This document shows, piece after piece, positions 1 to 8,910 of a stretch of 37,673 nucleotides of DNA. Both the position numbers and the translations under genes were made by a program. Source of the DNA: CAVWXT01 sp963759115 (lineage in GTDB: Bacteria > Planctomycetota > Planctomycetia > Pirellulales > Thermoguttaceae); assembly GCA_963759115.1 (NCBI GenBank), contig CAVWXT010000013.1, positions 1-37,673 on the forward strand, in the 5' to 3' direction. The notes under the pieces are model-generated. The model searched no databases and was not told where the DNA came from. It worked only from the letters and a program-made list of their open reading frames with translations. Each line of letters starts with the position of its first letter. Within the stretch, counting starts at the first letter, position 1.

Positions 1-1452
1 GGCTTCCCAGGGAGAGACATCCAGGTAAAATCCGCGGGAATGCAGATCGTTGCCCTCCCGTCGTAAGCGGCATCACCGATCAAATCCTGAAGCCGCCATT
101 GGCGGTTATCGAGGTCCGCGAACGGCAGCCGAACATAGCACTGGCTCTGGTTAGAAGCATAGTTCACCGTCACCAGCAGCCGTTCTTCGCCGAGGCCCTG
201 CCATCCGAAGGCCAGGAAACAATCCCAGGTCGGGTTGCCTTCCCAGGCGGGCGCGCATTCGAGCAATTGCCATTGGCCATCGCGGACGACTTGCTGACGC
301 AGCACGTTGAGCAGTCGGGCGTAGAAGCGGCGCAACTCTTCGTCGACGGGTTCGTTTGGAGCCCGGCACAGATGGGGAGAGATCCGTTTCTTTCGGCCCT
401 CGAATTGACCCTGGTGAAAGAACCGCAGACCGGGGGAGAGGAAACGTAATGACTGCCGCGGCCTCATGAACCCGCGGAGAGAAGGTTGCGGCAGCCCGCG
501 GCTCGTCGTGATTTTCCAGAAAACGGGCCAGCTTGTTCTGAAAATCGCACCCCGCCTGAAAGTGTTCACGCACCAGACGGGCATGACCATCGCGGAGGCG
601 GTCGTAGAGCCGCTTGTCGTAGGTGTAATCGAAACCTTGTTGCTGCATCGTCCATTCCAGGTCCCAGTAGACCTCAGCCAGGAAGCAGAAGTCCGGAAAC
701 TGCTGGCGCACTCGCTGGATCGCCTTCGGCCAAAAGGGTTCTGCCTGGATACCCCAGGTCCGTTCAAAGACGTCCGGGAGCAGCAACATGGCCATATCGC
801 AGCGCACGCCGTCACATCGCTCCGCGACTTTCACCAGCTCCCCGATCATCGCTTCCTGCGTGGCCGGGTTGCCGTAATTGAGTTGAAGGGTGTCCGGCCA
901 GCCCGGGAAATATGGATCGCGTCCGTAGGCGAGAATCACATCGCCTCGCCTGCTTTGGACTCGCGTATAGTTCTCGGGAAGCTGGGCTAGGTCCTGTTGG
1001 CTGCCGGGTATGTAATAGTCGGGATGATCCTCCACCCAGGAATGATCCAAAGCGGTATGATTGGGAACGAAGTCGAGCATCAAGTGCAGGCCGCGCTGGC
1101 CGAGTTTCTCGCGCAGGCGGGCCAGAGCGGCATCTCCTCCCAGATCGACATGCGTGGTGTAGCCGGCGATGGCGAACCCGGAACCCGCGATGTCCTCTTC
1201 GCGCAAGTCGGGTAGCGTCTCTTGAAACTCCTTCCGCCACTTCTGGTTGCGACGCGCGACACACTGCCCAGCCAGGCCGGTCTGCCAAACGCTCAGGAAC
1301 CAGACCCAGTCAAAACCGAACTCTCCCAGGCGGTCGAGTTCAATGTCCGGAATGTCATCCAGAGTTGCTGCCCTGCCCAACTCGTGGGAGATTTCCGTCA
1401 GCCAGACCCGGGTATTGATCTGATAACACGAAGGGTAGCGCGGTGTTATCAT
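1..1452 (-). CDS. GH13 alpha-amylase-family protein (partial, frameshifted)
   Basis: Glycoside hydrolase family 13 enzyme, probably acting on intracellular alpha-glucan since no signal peptide is visible. All four GH13 signature regions can be read: DFVPNH (region I), DGVRCDMA with the nucleophile Asp (II), LAEVYWD with the acid/base Glu (III) and FLENHDE (IV). The ATG at 1452 overlaps the acetate kinase stop as ATGA, so translation is probably coupled. The frame is broken near 440 by an extra C after ITF; the next frame continues as LSPGLRFFHQGQFEG. It breaks again near 58, where the other frame gives a typical amylase end (GFYLDVSPWEA). The 3' end lies beyond the window. Family membership is firm; the exact substrate is not known. 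It is the last visible gene of the long minus-strand cluster. Confidence 0.85.
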
Positions 1453-2664
1453 GGCGTATCCCTCCTGCGCGAATCCCCGCCAAGCACCTGGATCACTTCC
1501 TGGAGCATCGTGATATCTTCCCTCGTTGCGATCACGAGAATCCGGCCGCGTGAACTGCGGCGGGCGACGTCCGCATCCGGCCGGCAGGTGCCATTGGCTG
1601 CGGCATCCAATTCCAGTCCCAGGCACTCCAGGCCGATACAGATGTCTTGCCTGACTTCGCTGGCGTGCTCGCCGACGCCGGCCGTGAAAACCAGGGCATC
1701 CACCCCGCCCATCGTCACCGTCAGCGCGCCGATCGCCTGCCGAACTCGGCGCGTGTAGATCGCCAGGGCCAGTTGGGCTTGCTGGTGGCCCGCCCGTGCC
1801 GCTGCCAGCACCTGGCGCATGTCGCCCGAGATGCCCGACACCCCCAGCAAGCCCGATTCGTGGTTGAGCGCCGTCTCGACTTGTGCGGGTGTCAGCCCGT
1901 GGTGTTGCTGCACGTGCAGCACGATGCTCGGATCGATCGAGCCGCTGCGCGTGGCCATCATCAATCCATCCAGGGGGGTAAATCCCATCGTGGTGGCGAC
2001 ACAGCGACCGCCGCGCACCGCCGAGTCGGAGCAACCGCTCCCAAGATGGCAGATCACAAGTCGTAAGTCGTCCGCCGACCGCACCGAGCATCTCGGCAGC
2101 CCGGCGGCTGCAATAAGCATGGCTCATCCCGTGGAACCCGAAACGGCGGATCCCCCAATCGCGAGTCCATTTCTCTGGGATAGGATAGGTCCGGGCCTCG
2201 GGCGGCAGGGTTGCATGGAAGGCCGTATCGAAAATGGCCACCTGCGGCACGCCGGGCAACTCCGCTTCCGCGGTCGCCAGGGTTTCCAGGCTCGGGGGGT
2301 TGTGCAGCGGCGCCAGGTCCGCAAGGGCGGTGATCTGCGCGCGGATTTCTGGCGTAATTCGCACGGCGGACATAAAGGGGCCGCCATGGACCACCCGATG
2401 TCCGACGGCCGCCAGGGCGGAATGTTCGGGCAGAGCCGCGGGCTCAGTGTGTACCAGATCGTGCAGGATGCGCCGCACCGCTGCGGCATGTCCTTTCCAG
2501 GAAACTTCCTCAGAGTGCTCCTTGCCGTCCGGGCCCGCGTACTGGTAGTGGGTCACCGACCCGGCCCAGTCGGCTAGGCTGCGGGCAATAACCCTGCTAT
2601 CGGCTGCTTCCATGAGCGTGCATTTCAGGCTACTGGAACCGGCGTTGAGCAACAGGATGTTCAT
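1449..2664 (-). CDS. ackA: Acetate kinase (one frameshift)
   Basis: Converts acetyl phosphate plus ADP to acetate plus ATP, the energy-yielding last step after phosphoketolase. Visible motifs are NAGSSSLK at the N terminus, GHRVVHGG, IFDTAFH, FGFHGMSH, HLGSGCS, TPLDGLMMATRSGSIDP and FTAGVGEHASEVRQD. The span of about 405 codons fits the family. The first 190 or so residues are in one frame and the rest in another; the switch lies near 2082, where one extra base separates EMLG from RSADDLRLVICHLG. Because motifs on both sides are intact, a sequencing indel is more likely than a dead gene. It starts 37 bases after the glucose-6-phosphate isomerase stop and overlaps the next GH13 gene by four bases (ATGA). 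Confidence 0.93.
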
Positions 2665-2701
2665 GTTAGACTTTCCTGGCCTCAGTTATGACATCCAAGA
2701 C

Positions 2702-4348
2702 TCATTTGAGGGCCTCCTTGAGCTTCCGATAGCGGCGGATCAGGGTGTTCGTTGAACTATCATGACCAAGCTCGGCTTCCGCCTCACTTTCGAGTTCCGG
2801 GACGATGCGCTGGGCCAGGACCTTGCCCAATTCGACACCCCACTGGTCGAACGAATCAATGTTCCAGACGGTGCCTTGAGTGAAGACGGAGTGTTCGTAA
2901 AGGGCTACGAGCTTGCCGAGCGTTTGCGGCGTGAGCCGTTCGGCGAGGATCGTGTTCGACGGGCGGTTGCCCTCGAAGACTCGGTGGGGCACGAGCCAAT
3001 CCGGTGTGCCCTCGGCCTTGACTTGCTCGGACGTTTTGCCGAAGGCCAGCGCCTCGGCCTGGGCGAAGACGTTCGCCAGAAGTATGTCGTGGTGCCGGCC
3101 GAGCGGATTGAGCGGTTGGCCCATCGCGATGAAGTCGCAGGGAACGATCCGGGTGCCCTGATGGATCAACTGGTAGAAGGAGTGCTGGCCGTTGGTTCCC
3201 GGCTCGCCCCAGTAGATGGGGCCCGTCTGGCAGCCGACCTCGGTGCCATCGAGGGTGACATGTTTGCCGTTGCTCTCCATCGTCAACTGCTGCAAGTAGG
3301 CCGGGAATCGCTTCAGGTACTGCTCATAAGGCAGGACCGCAACGGTCTGGGCGCCGAAGAAATCGTTGTTCCAGACGGCCAACAGGCCCATGAGCACTGG
3401 CAGGTTCTTCTCGAACGGAGTGGTGCGGAAGTGCTCGTCCATCTGATGGAAACCGTCGAGCAGGGCGCGAAAGTTGTCCGGGCCGATGGCCAGCATCGTC
3501 GACAGGCCGATGGCCGAGTCCATGGAATAGCGTCCGCCGACCCAGTCCCAGAACCCGAACATGTTGGCGGTGTCGATGCCGAACTCGGACACCTTCGCGG
3601 CATTCGTCGAAACGGCGACGAAATGCTTGGCCACGGCCTTGACATCGCCGCTGAGGCCCTTGAGCAACCAGTCACGCGCACTTTGAGCGTTCGTCATCGT
3701 CTCCAGCGTCGTGAAGGTTTTTGAGGAGACGATGAAAAGCGTTTCCGCCGGATCGAGGCCGCGGGTCGATTCCACCACATCGGTGCCATCGACATTGGAA
3801 ACGAACCGGAACGTCATGTCCCGGTCGCAGTAATGCTTGAGTGCCTCGTAGGCCATCACCGGCCCGAGGTCGGAGCCTCCGATTCCGATGTTGATGACGT
3901 TGCGAATAGGCTTACCCGTGTGGCCCTTCCACTCGCCGCTTCGGACCCGGTTGGAAAAGTCGGCCATCTGGTTGAGCACGGCGTGGACCTGAGGCACGAC
4001 GTTCTCGCCGTCCACGACAATGGTTGCCCCACTCGGCGCACGCAGGGCCACGTGCAAGACGGCTCGGCTTTCCGTGATGTTGATCTTCTCACCCCGGAAC
4101 ATGGCGTCGATCCGCGCTTGCAGGCCGGATTCCTCCGCCAGTTGCACGAGGAGCTTGAGGGTTTCGTCGGTGATGCGATTCTTCGAGTAATCGAGGTAGA
4201 TGCCCACAGCCTCGGCCGTCATACGCTCGCCGCGTGTGGCATCATCCGCGAAGAGCTTCCGGAGATGCAAGTCCCGGACCTTCCGATAGTGCGTTTCGAG
4301 GCCCTTCCAGGCCGGGCGGGCGGTGAGTGATTGGATACCTGCCGTCAT
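2702..4348 (-). CDS. pgi: Glucose-6-phosphate isomerase
   Basis: Interconverts glucose-6-phosphate and fructose-6-phosphate, linking the glucokinase upstream to phosphoketolase. The 548-residue frame is intact and carries the family motifs INIGIGGSDLGPVMAYEAL, FIVSSKTFTTLETMTNA, GGRYSMDSAIGLS and, near the C terminus, VWNIDSFDQWGVELGK. The start at 4348 is chosen because MTAGIQSLTARPAWKGLE begins the known domain and a ribosome-binding site (AAGGAA) lies about 8 bases upstream. The same frame is open further upstream into the glucokinase gene with no stop between them, so an automatic call would give a 737-residue fusion; see the findings. Confidence 0.95.
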   Translation of the reverse strand: MTAGIQSLTARPAWKGLETHYRKVRDLHLRKLFADDATRGERMTAEAVGIYLDYSKNRITDETLKLLVQLAEESGLQARIDAMFRGEKINITESRAVLHVALRAPSGATIVVDGENVVPQVHAVLNQMADFSNRVRSGEWKGHTGKPIRNVINIGIGGSDLGPVMAYEALKHYCDRDMTFRFVSNVDGTDVVESTRGLDPAETLFIVSSKTFTTLETMTNAQSARDWLLKGLSGDVKAVAKHFVAVSTNAAKVSEFGIDTANMFGFWDWVGGRYSMDSAIGLSTMLAIGPDNFRALLDGFHQMDEHFRTTPFEKNLPVLMGLLAVWNNDFFGAQTVAVLPYEQYLKRFPAYLQQLTMESNGKHVTLDGTEVGCQTGPIYWGEPGTNGQHSFYQLIHQGTRIVPCDFIAMGQPLNPLGRHHDILLANVFAQAEALAFGKTSEQVKAEGTPDWLVPHRVFEGNRPSNTILAERLTPQTLGKLVALYEHSVFTQGTVWNIDSFDQWGVELGKVLAQRIVPELESEAEAELGHDSSTNTLIRRYRKLKEALK

Positions 4349-5069
4349 TTTCGTATTCCTTTCGTTTCTTTCTTGGTTTTCAAGGTGAGCCTTTGCAGGA
4401 GTGGAAGGATTGCTCTCACCTGCTTCCTCCCAAAGGCGAAACCCTCCCAGGAACGCATTGGCGTTGTCGCCCGCTCGGCAATGTGGAGGTAGCTCTTTCA
4501 GTTTCTTGACGTTGCCTCCCCCCAATACCACGTCATCGGGTTCGAGAGCGGCAATCAGGCGGGCTACCACGTCCGCGACATATCGCCGCCATTTCTTTTT
4601 GCCCAGCCGATCCAATCCGCGGATGCCGACGTAGTCTTCGAAGGTGCCCTTCTTGTAAGGAAGATGGCCCAGCTCCATAGGCTCGACGATGCCTTCCACA
4701 ATGAGTGCGGAACCTAGGCCGGTTCCCAGGCCCAGGAAGAGCATCTTACCTCCCTTGTAGCTTCCCAGAGCTTGCATGGCTGCGTCATTGACGACCTTGA
4801 CTGGGCACCCGAATGCGGCCTCGTAACCGAACCCGACCCAGCCCGGGGAGAGGTTATACGGCTCTGCGACCGGCCGACCCTGGAGAAGCGGGCCCGGGTA
4901 GCCGATCGATACCACGTCGTACTTCCACTCTCCGGCGAGTTCCTTAACTCCGGACGACCATCTGTTCGGCCGTCAGCGTCGGTCCGGAGGAAAATTTCCG
5001 AGGTTCGTTTTGTCCGGTGGCGAGGATTTTCACCGAGTGCCCGCCTACATCAACAACCAACACGTTCAT
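4349..5069 (-). CDS. ROK-family polyphosphate glucokinase-like protein (frameshifted, no stop seen)
   Basis: Probable glucose kinase using polyphosphate or ATP. It starts MNVLVVDVGGHSVKI, a ROK phosphate-binding DVGGxxxK motif, followed by IGYPGP, KVVNDAAMQALG, the PPGK-like GLGTGLGSAL, MELGHLPY and VVLGGGNVKKL. The ATG at 5069 has GGGGG about 7 bases upstream and lies 11 bases after the preceding gene's stop. A single extra C near 4953 breaks the frame between TAEQMVV and GVKELAGEWKYD. After the last recognisable segment (AFLGGFRLWEE) the frame reads through low-similarity sequence into pgi without a stop; a TGA exists there in another frame, so a second indel is possible. Preference for polyphosphate is inferred from resemblance to PPGK and cannot be proven from sequence. 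Confidence 0.82.
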
Positions 5070-5080
5070 GGCGAACCCCC

Positions 5081-6207
5081 TTAGTCAACATGTCGGTTCC
5101 TCTGCTTCGGTAGAACTGCCGCTGTTGCTCGCCGGGCATCATACGTCCACTGATCCTGTCGGCCCCCGCCTGTCGGCTCGCGACCTGCTCGCCATGGCAA
5201 AGTCGGCGGCGATGCGACGGGGCGAGCAATACCACGCTGCTGTCCATCGTTCGTAACCCTCTGGGATAGCCGTTGCTGCCTGCGGTCGCCTATTTGGCGT
5301 TTCTTGAACACGTCCACCCACGCGCGGTAGGACGCGGCGATTCGCGCAACCGCGGCGTCGCGCGTGATCTTTTGGGCCCGGTAGTCAACCAGCGGATCCC
5401 AGAAGGTAGTGCGGCCGACCGCGAAGCCGATGAACCCGGGAACGGCCGCAGCGGTCGTGAGCCACTGCCGTACCTTGCGGTCATCCTCGTGGCGGCCCAG
5501 GATGATGCACCCGACCTTGTCGCGGCCGGCCCGGCGGGCCGCTGCCACGACCTTCTCGCAATCCTCCTTCTGCTCGATGCCTTCGATCTTCCAGACGTCC
5601 GCCTCAACTCCCGAGTCCTGCAACTCGTGGATCGCCTGGACCATCAGTGTGGGGCGCAGTTGGAGGTCGTAGGCCTTCTTGTCGTTGCCAAGACGTTCCA
5701 ACTGGGCTTGCGTCGGGGGCACGAGCAGCTCGAACATGTACAGTCGGCTGCTCGCGTGCAGGTAGTCCGATAGCTGCCTCAGGCGGGCAGCCTGGCGCCG
5801 ATTCAGGGCCTTGTCGCCGCCGGGATTGTAGCGCACGAGCACCTTGCAGAACGTGGGGTTGAACTTCTCGATGTGTCGGGCGAAGTCCGGGCCGTACTCG
5901 AAATCGAACTCGTCCTGGCCACTCTTCTCCGCGGGGCAGGCGGTGATGAGCCCCTCTTCCCGAGCGTCGTGCAGGATGGCCGCGCCGAACTGCTCGTCCA
6001 CGAGGATGCCGGCATGTTCCTTCGGCACTCCGTCCGCCACGGCGACCCTGACGCGCGTCGAAGATCACTCGTCTTGACGGCGGCAATTTCCGCCGTCTGT
6101 TCCGGGCTCAGCGGTCCCTGCCAGCCAAACAGTTCCTTCGAGAACGAGGCCCGGTGGTCAAAGGGCAACACGTACAGGGGCTGGTCGTAACCAATCGTCA
6201 TGGTCAT
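5081..6207 (-). CDS. DUF2090 / IolC C-terminal-like TIM-barrel protein
   Basis: Resembles the DUF2090 domain, found alone or as the C-terminal half of IolC, with a start (PLYVLPFDHRASFSKELFG) typical of the family. The fold is an aldolase-like TIM barrel; the substrate is unknown. Later motifs include ILVDEQFG, KVLVRYNPGGD, FELLVPPT, WKIEGIE, CIILGRHEDD and GFAVGRTTFWDPL. The start at 6207 has a perfect AGGAG 5 bases upstream. Two close frameshifts near 6073 and 6058 separate IAAVKT, VIFDA and RVAVADGVPKEH. After VDVFKKRQ about 60 residues rich in Arg, Gln and Gly follow that are unlike the family; they may be a real tail or the product of another indel. The position between amylase and glucokinase genes suggests a sugar-phosphate role. 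Confidence 0.75.
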
Positions 6208-6260
6208 GTACTCCTGAGCTTGTGACTTCCTCTTACATGGTTTGCGATCCCCTCCCACGG

Positions 6261-8234
6261 TCAGCCGGGAGCCGCATTTGGTTGCCACGCCTTCAAGTCC
6301 GGGGGCGGGCTGGGACCCAGGCGGCCAAGGCCAGGGGCCGCCTGGTAGATTGCAAAGCCCGCGGGCGGCAGTGTCATCCGAACGGCAAGCGGCCCACTGC
6401 TATTTTCCACGGTCAAGGTCGGCGGAGGTGGCGCAGCACTCTTCGGGGCGTACCAGAAGATCAGATGAAACTGGTCTCCCTCGACACGAAATGTTGGCGC
6501 AACCGTCGAATAGGCGGTGACCGGCTGCGCCTCGTCGGTGTTCATTGCGATCAGGACTTCCTGGTCGATGAAGAGGCGCGACCAGGACACGAGCGATCGC
6601 ATCCGGTCGCCCAGGCGATGCGGCAGGCCGAAGGTGACACCGTCCCCGGAGATGTGATGCAGCGTCTGCCGGCCCCGCCGCAACGGCAGCAACTTCTTGC
6701 GGAGGTCGATGAGTGCAGCCAAAGCCCGGTACAGGTCGCCGTCCTCGTTGAAGAAGTGCCGGCCCTGCGTGCAGAAGCTGCCAAACCGGCCGCCGAACAT
6801 ATTCTCCCGAAGTACAAGGTCCGAGCCGTTGGGGCGCCCGCCGCTGTCGAAGCCCTGCTCCGACCCGTAGTAGATGCAGGGGATGCCCATCGTGGTCAAT
6901 TGCACGGCCATCACGTTGAACGCCAGGTCACGGAAGCGGCTGTCGCCGCAGAAGCGATACTTGCTGCTGCTCTTGCGAACCTGATCGTGGTCGTCCACCA
7001 GGGTAACCACCTGGTTGCGGTACCAGCGGTGCCCGGCCGGCGCGTCCAGGATCCAATTGCGGAACACGGAGAAATAATCCGCCGGTTCGGCGTAGCCGGT
7101 GACCATTCCCTCCAGCTTACCCGGCACATCCTCGATGCCCAAAGCTGCGTCCAGTCCGGTCTTCTCCACCACTTCCCAGGCGTGCTCGCGGCTACCCGAT
7201 ATTTCTCCGACGAGGAGGAAACGTTCCTTGCCGATACTCTGGGCAAACTCCCGGATCACGTCACAGAATGTCCGCAGTGCCTCTTCGCCCATGTGCTTGG
7301 CGGCGTCGATGCGGAATCCATCGAGATCGGCGTAAGCGATCCAGAAGCCGTAGACAAGGCAAAGGCAGGCGGAAGCTGTAGACGCCTGGCAATACTGCCC
7401 GGCCCACTTCACCCAAATGTCGAGGGTCTTCAAACTGAACATGTCCCCCTCGGCATATTCCGGGCAGTAATCCCAGTTCGTGATGTGTCCCTTGCGGAGG
7501 AACAGGTCCGGGCGCTGGAACTCCCGGGGCCAAATGGCGCCGTCCGGCCAGGCCGCCTCCATTCGGCCCGGATCGGGCGAATCGAACGGCAGGGTGGGCC
7601 GGCCGTCGCGGTCGTTGAAGCCCTTGACGGCGTACGGCTTGCCGTCCCAACGCGGGTCGTTGTACCACTGGCCCGAAGCCGGGTCGTGCGTCGTGTAACG
7701 ATCCGCATCGTAGGTGAAGACGTTGCCGGTATGGTGGGCAATGATGTCGAGGATGACGTAGATCCCTTGTTCGTGGGCGGCCTGGACAAAGTCTCGGAAC
7801 TCCGCTCGTGTCCCGAAGTGCGGATCCACGTCGAGGAAGTTCTGGATCCCGTAGCCATGGTAGCTCGGCTCGAACGCGACCTGCCGGAAGATGGGGCTGA
7901 CCCACAGGGCGGTGATGCCGAGCCGCCGGAGGTAGCCGAGTTTGCTTTTCAGCCCCTGCAGCGTGCCGCCCTGCCAGTCGCCGCCGGCGCGGAACCACGT
8001 TTCGTAATCGACCCGACCGGAGTCCTCGGGCCGATACAGTGGTGTCGAGCCGCTCTGCACGGGGCGGTCCGCATTGTCCCGGTAGCCGTCTTTTTCCTTG
8101 CCGTCGGAGAATCGGTCCAACAGCAAGAAGTACAGGACCTGGTCCTCCCAGGCGGCCGGGGACGGGGTAAACGTCCGCCGCGTCAGGGAGGCGAAGTCGA
8201 GTTCCAAAAGGCTTTTCTCAATCTTCTCGGCCAT
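6261..8234 (-). CDS. GH13 alpha-amylase
   Basis: Intact 657-residue glycoside hydrolase family 13 enzyme for alpha-1,4-glucan. N-terminal motifs are YFLLLDRFSDG, GGTLQGLKSKLGYL and ALWVSPIF. The four conserved regions are VILDIIAHHTG (I), DGFRIDAAKHM with the nucleophile Asp (II), LVGEISGS with the catalytic Glu (III) and TLVDDHDQV (IV). No signal peptide or membrane segment is visible, so it probably acts on stored glucan in the cytoplasm. The start at 8234 has TGGAG about 8 bases upstream. The segment between region I and II (near the QYCQASTASACLC stretch) looks less conserved than its surroundings and may hide paired indels. It differs clearly from the GH13 enzyme at the left edge, so the cluster has two distinct glucan-active enzymes. 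Confidence 0.93.
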   Translation of the reverse strand: MAEKIEKSLLELDFASLTRRTFTPSPAAWEDQVLYFLLLDRFSDGKEKDGYRDNADRPVQSGSTPLYRPEDSGRVDYETWFRAGGDWQGGTLQGLKSKLGYLRRLGITALWVSPIFRQVAFEPSYHGYGIQNFLDVDPHFGTRAEFRDFVQAAHEQGIYVILDIIAHHTGNVFTYDADRYTTHDPASGQWYNDPRWDGKPYAVKGFNDRDGRPTLPFDSPDPGRMEAAWPDGAIWPREFQRPDLFLRKGHITNWDYCPEYAEGDMFSLKTLDIWVKWAGQYCQASTASACLCLVYGFWIAYADLDGFRIDAAKHMGEEALRTFCDVIREFAQSIGKERFLLVGEISGSREHAWEVVEKTGLDAALGIEDVPGKLEGMVTGYAEPADYFSVFRNWILDAPAGHRWYRNQVVTLVDDHDQVRKSSSKYRFCGDSRFRDLAFNVMAVQLTTMGIPCIYYGSEQGFDSGGRPNGSDLVLRENMFGGRFGSFCTQGRHFFNEDGDLYRALAALIDLRKKLLPLRRGRQTLHHISGDGVTFGLPHRLGDRMRSLVSWSRLFIDQEVLIAMNTDEAQPVTAYSTVAPTFRVEGDQFHLIFWYAPKSAAPPPPTLTVENSSGPLAVRMTLPPAGFAIYQAAPGLGRLGPSPPPDLKAWQPNAAPG

Positions 8235-8298
8235 CTAACGCTCCAGTGGCTCAGAGTAGGATTCCTAGCAAGTCGAAGAGCAATGCGTGCATTTTGCT

Positions 8299-8898
8299 TC
8301 ACTCCCGCGGTTCACTGACGTAGTTCCACAGCCGGATGATCGGTTGGTCGCGGCTCTCGTGCTCGAAGCCGAGCACGCCCACGCTGGCGGGGCGGCAGAA
8401 GAACACCCGTCCCGCGGCCGGCGCCAGCCCGTTCCAGCGGGCCGCGATCATCCGGATGATGTGGCCGCTGGAAAACGCCAGAACGTCGCCCGTCATGCCG
8501 TGGACCCGGGCGATGAAGCGGTCGGCCCGGGCGGCGACGTCTTGGGGAGATTCGCCGCCCGGGCAGCCGTCGCGAAACAGCTCCCAGCCGGGATGGTCTC
8601 TCAGGACGTCGCTGGTAAGCGTCCCCTCCAAGTCGCCGTAGTCCCATTCGATGAGGTCGGAATCTACTTCCGCTACCGATCCAAAGCCGGCCAACTCGCA
8701 CGTCTTGGAGGCACGCTGCAAGGGACTGGTGAAGACGCGGACAAAGGAGAACCCTCGCAGTCGCTCGCCGAGCTGGCGTGCGTGCTCCTCCCCACGTTCA
8801 TTCAGCGGCAGGTCGGTTCGGCCGGTATGCTGGTGGGAGTCGGTCCAGGCCGTGTCGCCGTGCCGGGCAAGATAGAGCTTTGGCAAGTCGGATGACAT
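8299..8898 (-). CDS. Histidine phosphatase family protein (GpmB-like)
   Basis: 199-residue member of the histidine phosphatase / phosphoglycerate mutase superfamily. The phosphohistidine motif is ARHGDTAW near the N terminus, with conserved NERGEEHARQLGERL, FTSPLQRASKTCEL, the EWDYGDLEG acid region and FSSGHIIRM with the second catalytic His. The gene is intact and begins 12 bases after the phosphoketolase stop. Members of this superfamily include cofactor-dependent mutases and small sugar-phosphate phosphatases (such as fructose-bisphosphatase-like TIGAR); the sequence alone does not decide. Its place in a pathway with no recognised fructose-1,6-bisphosphatase makes sugar-phosphate phosphatase activity an attractive inference. 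Confidence 0.88.
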   Translation of the reverse strand: MSSDLPKLYLARHGDTAWTDSHQHTGRTDLPLNERGEEHARQLGERLRGFSFVRVFTSPLQRASKTCELAGFGSVAEVDSDLIEWDYGDLEGTLTSDVLRDHPGWELFRDGCPGGESPQDVAARADRFIARVHGMTGDVLAFSSGHIIRMIAARWNGLAPAAGRVFFCRPASVGVLGFEHESRDQPIIRLWNYVSEPRE

Positions 8899-8910
8899 CG
8901 ATCACCTCCA

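Noticed and set aside
151..2664. 837-residue acetate kinase-amylase fusion frame
   Set aside because: The middle portion has no similarity to either family; the acetate kinase C terminus lies in another frame and ends at the amylase ATG.
6222..8318. Long plus-strand open frame of about 700 codons opposite the GH13 amylase
   Set aside because: It mirrors an intact, well-conserved enzyme and shows low-complexity composition (many Val, Glu, Arg) without any family motif.
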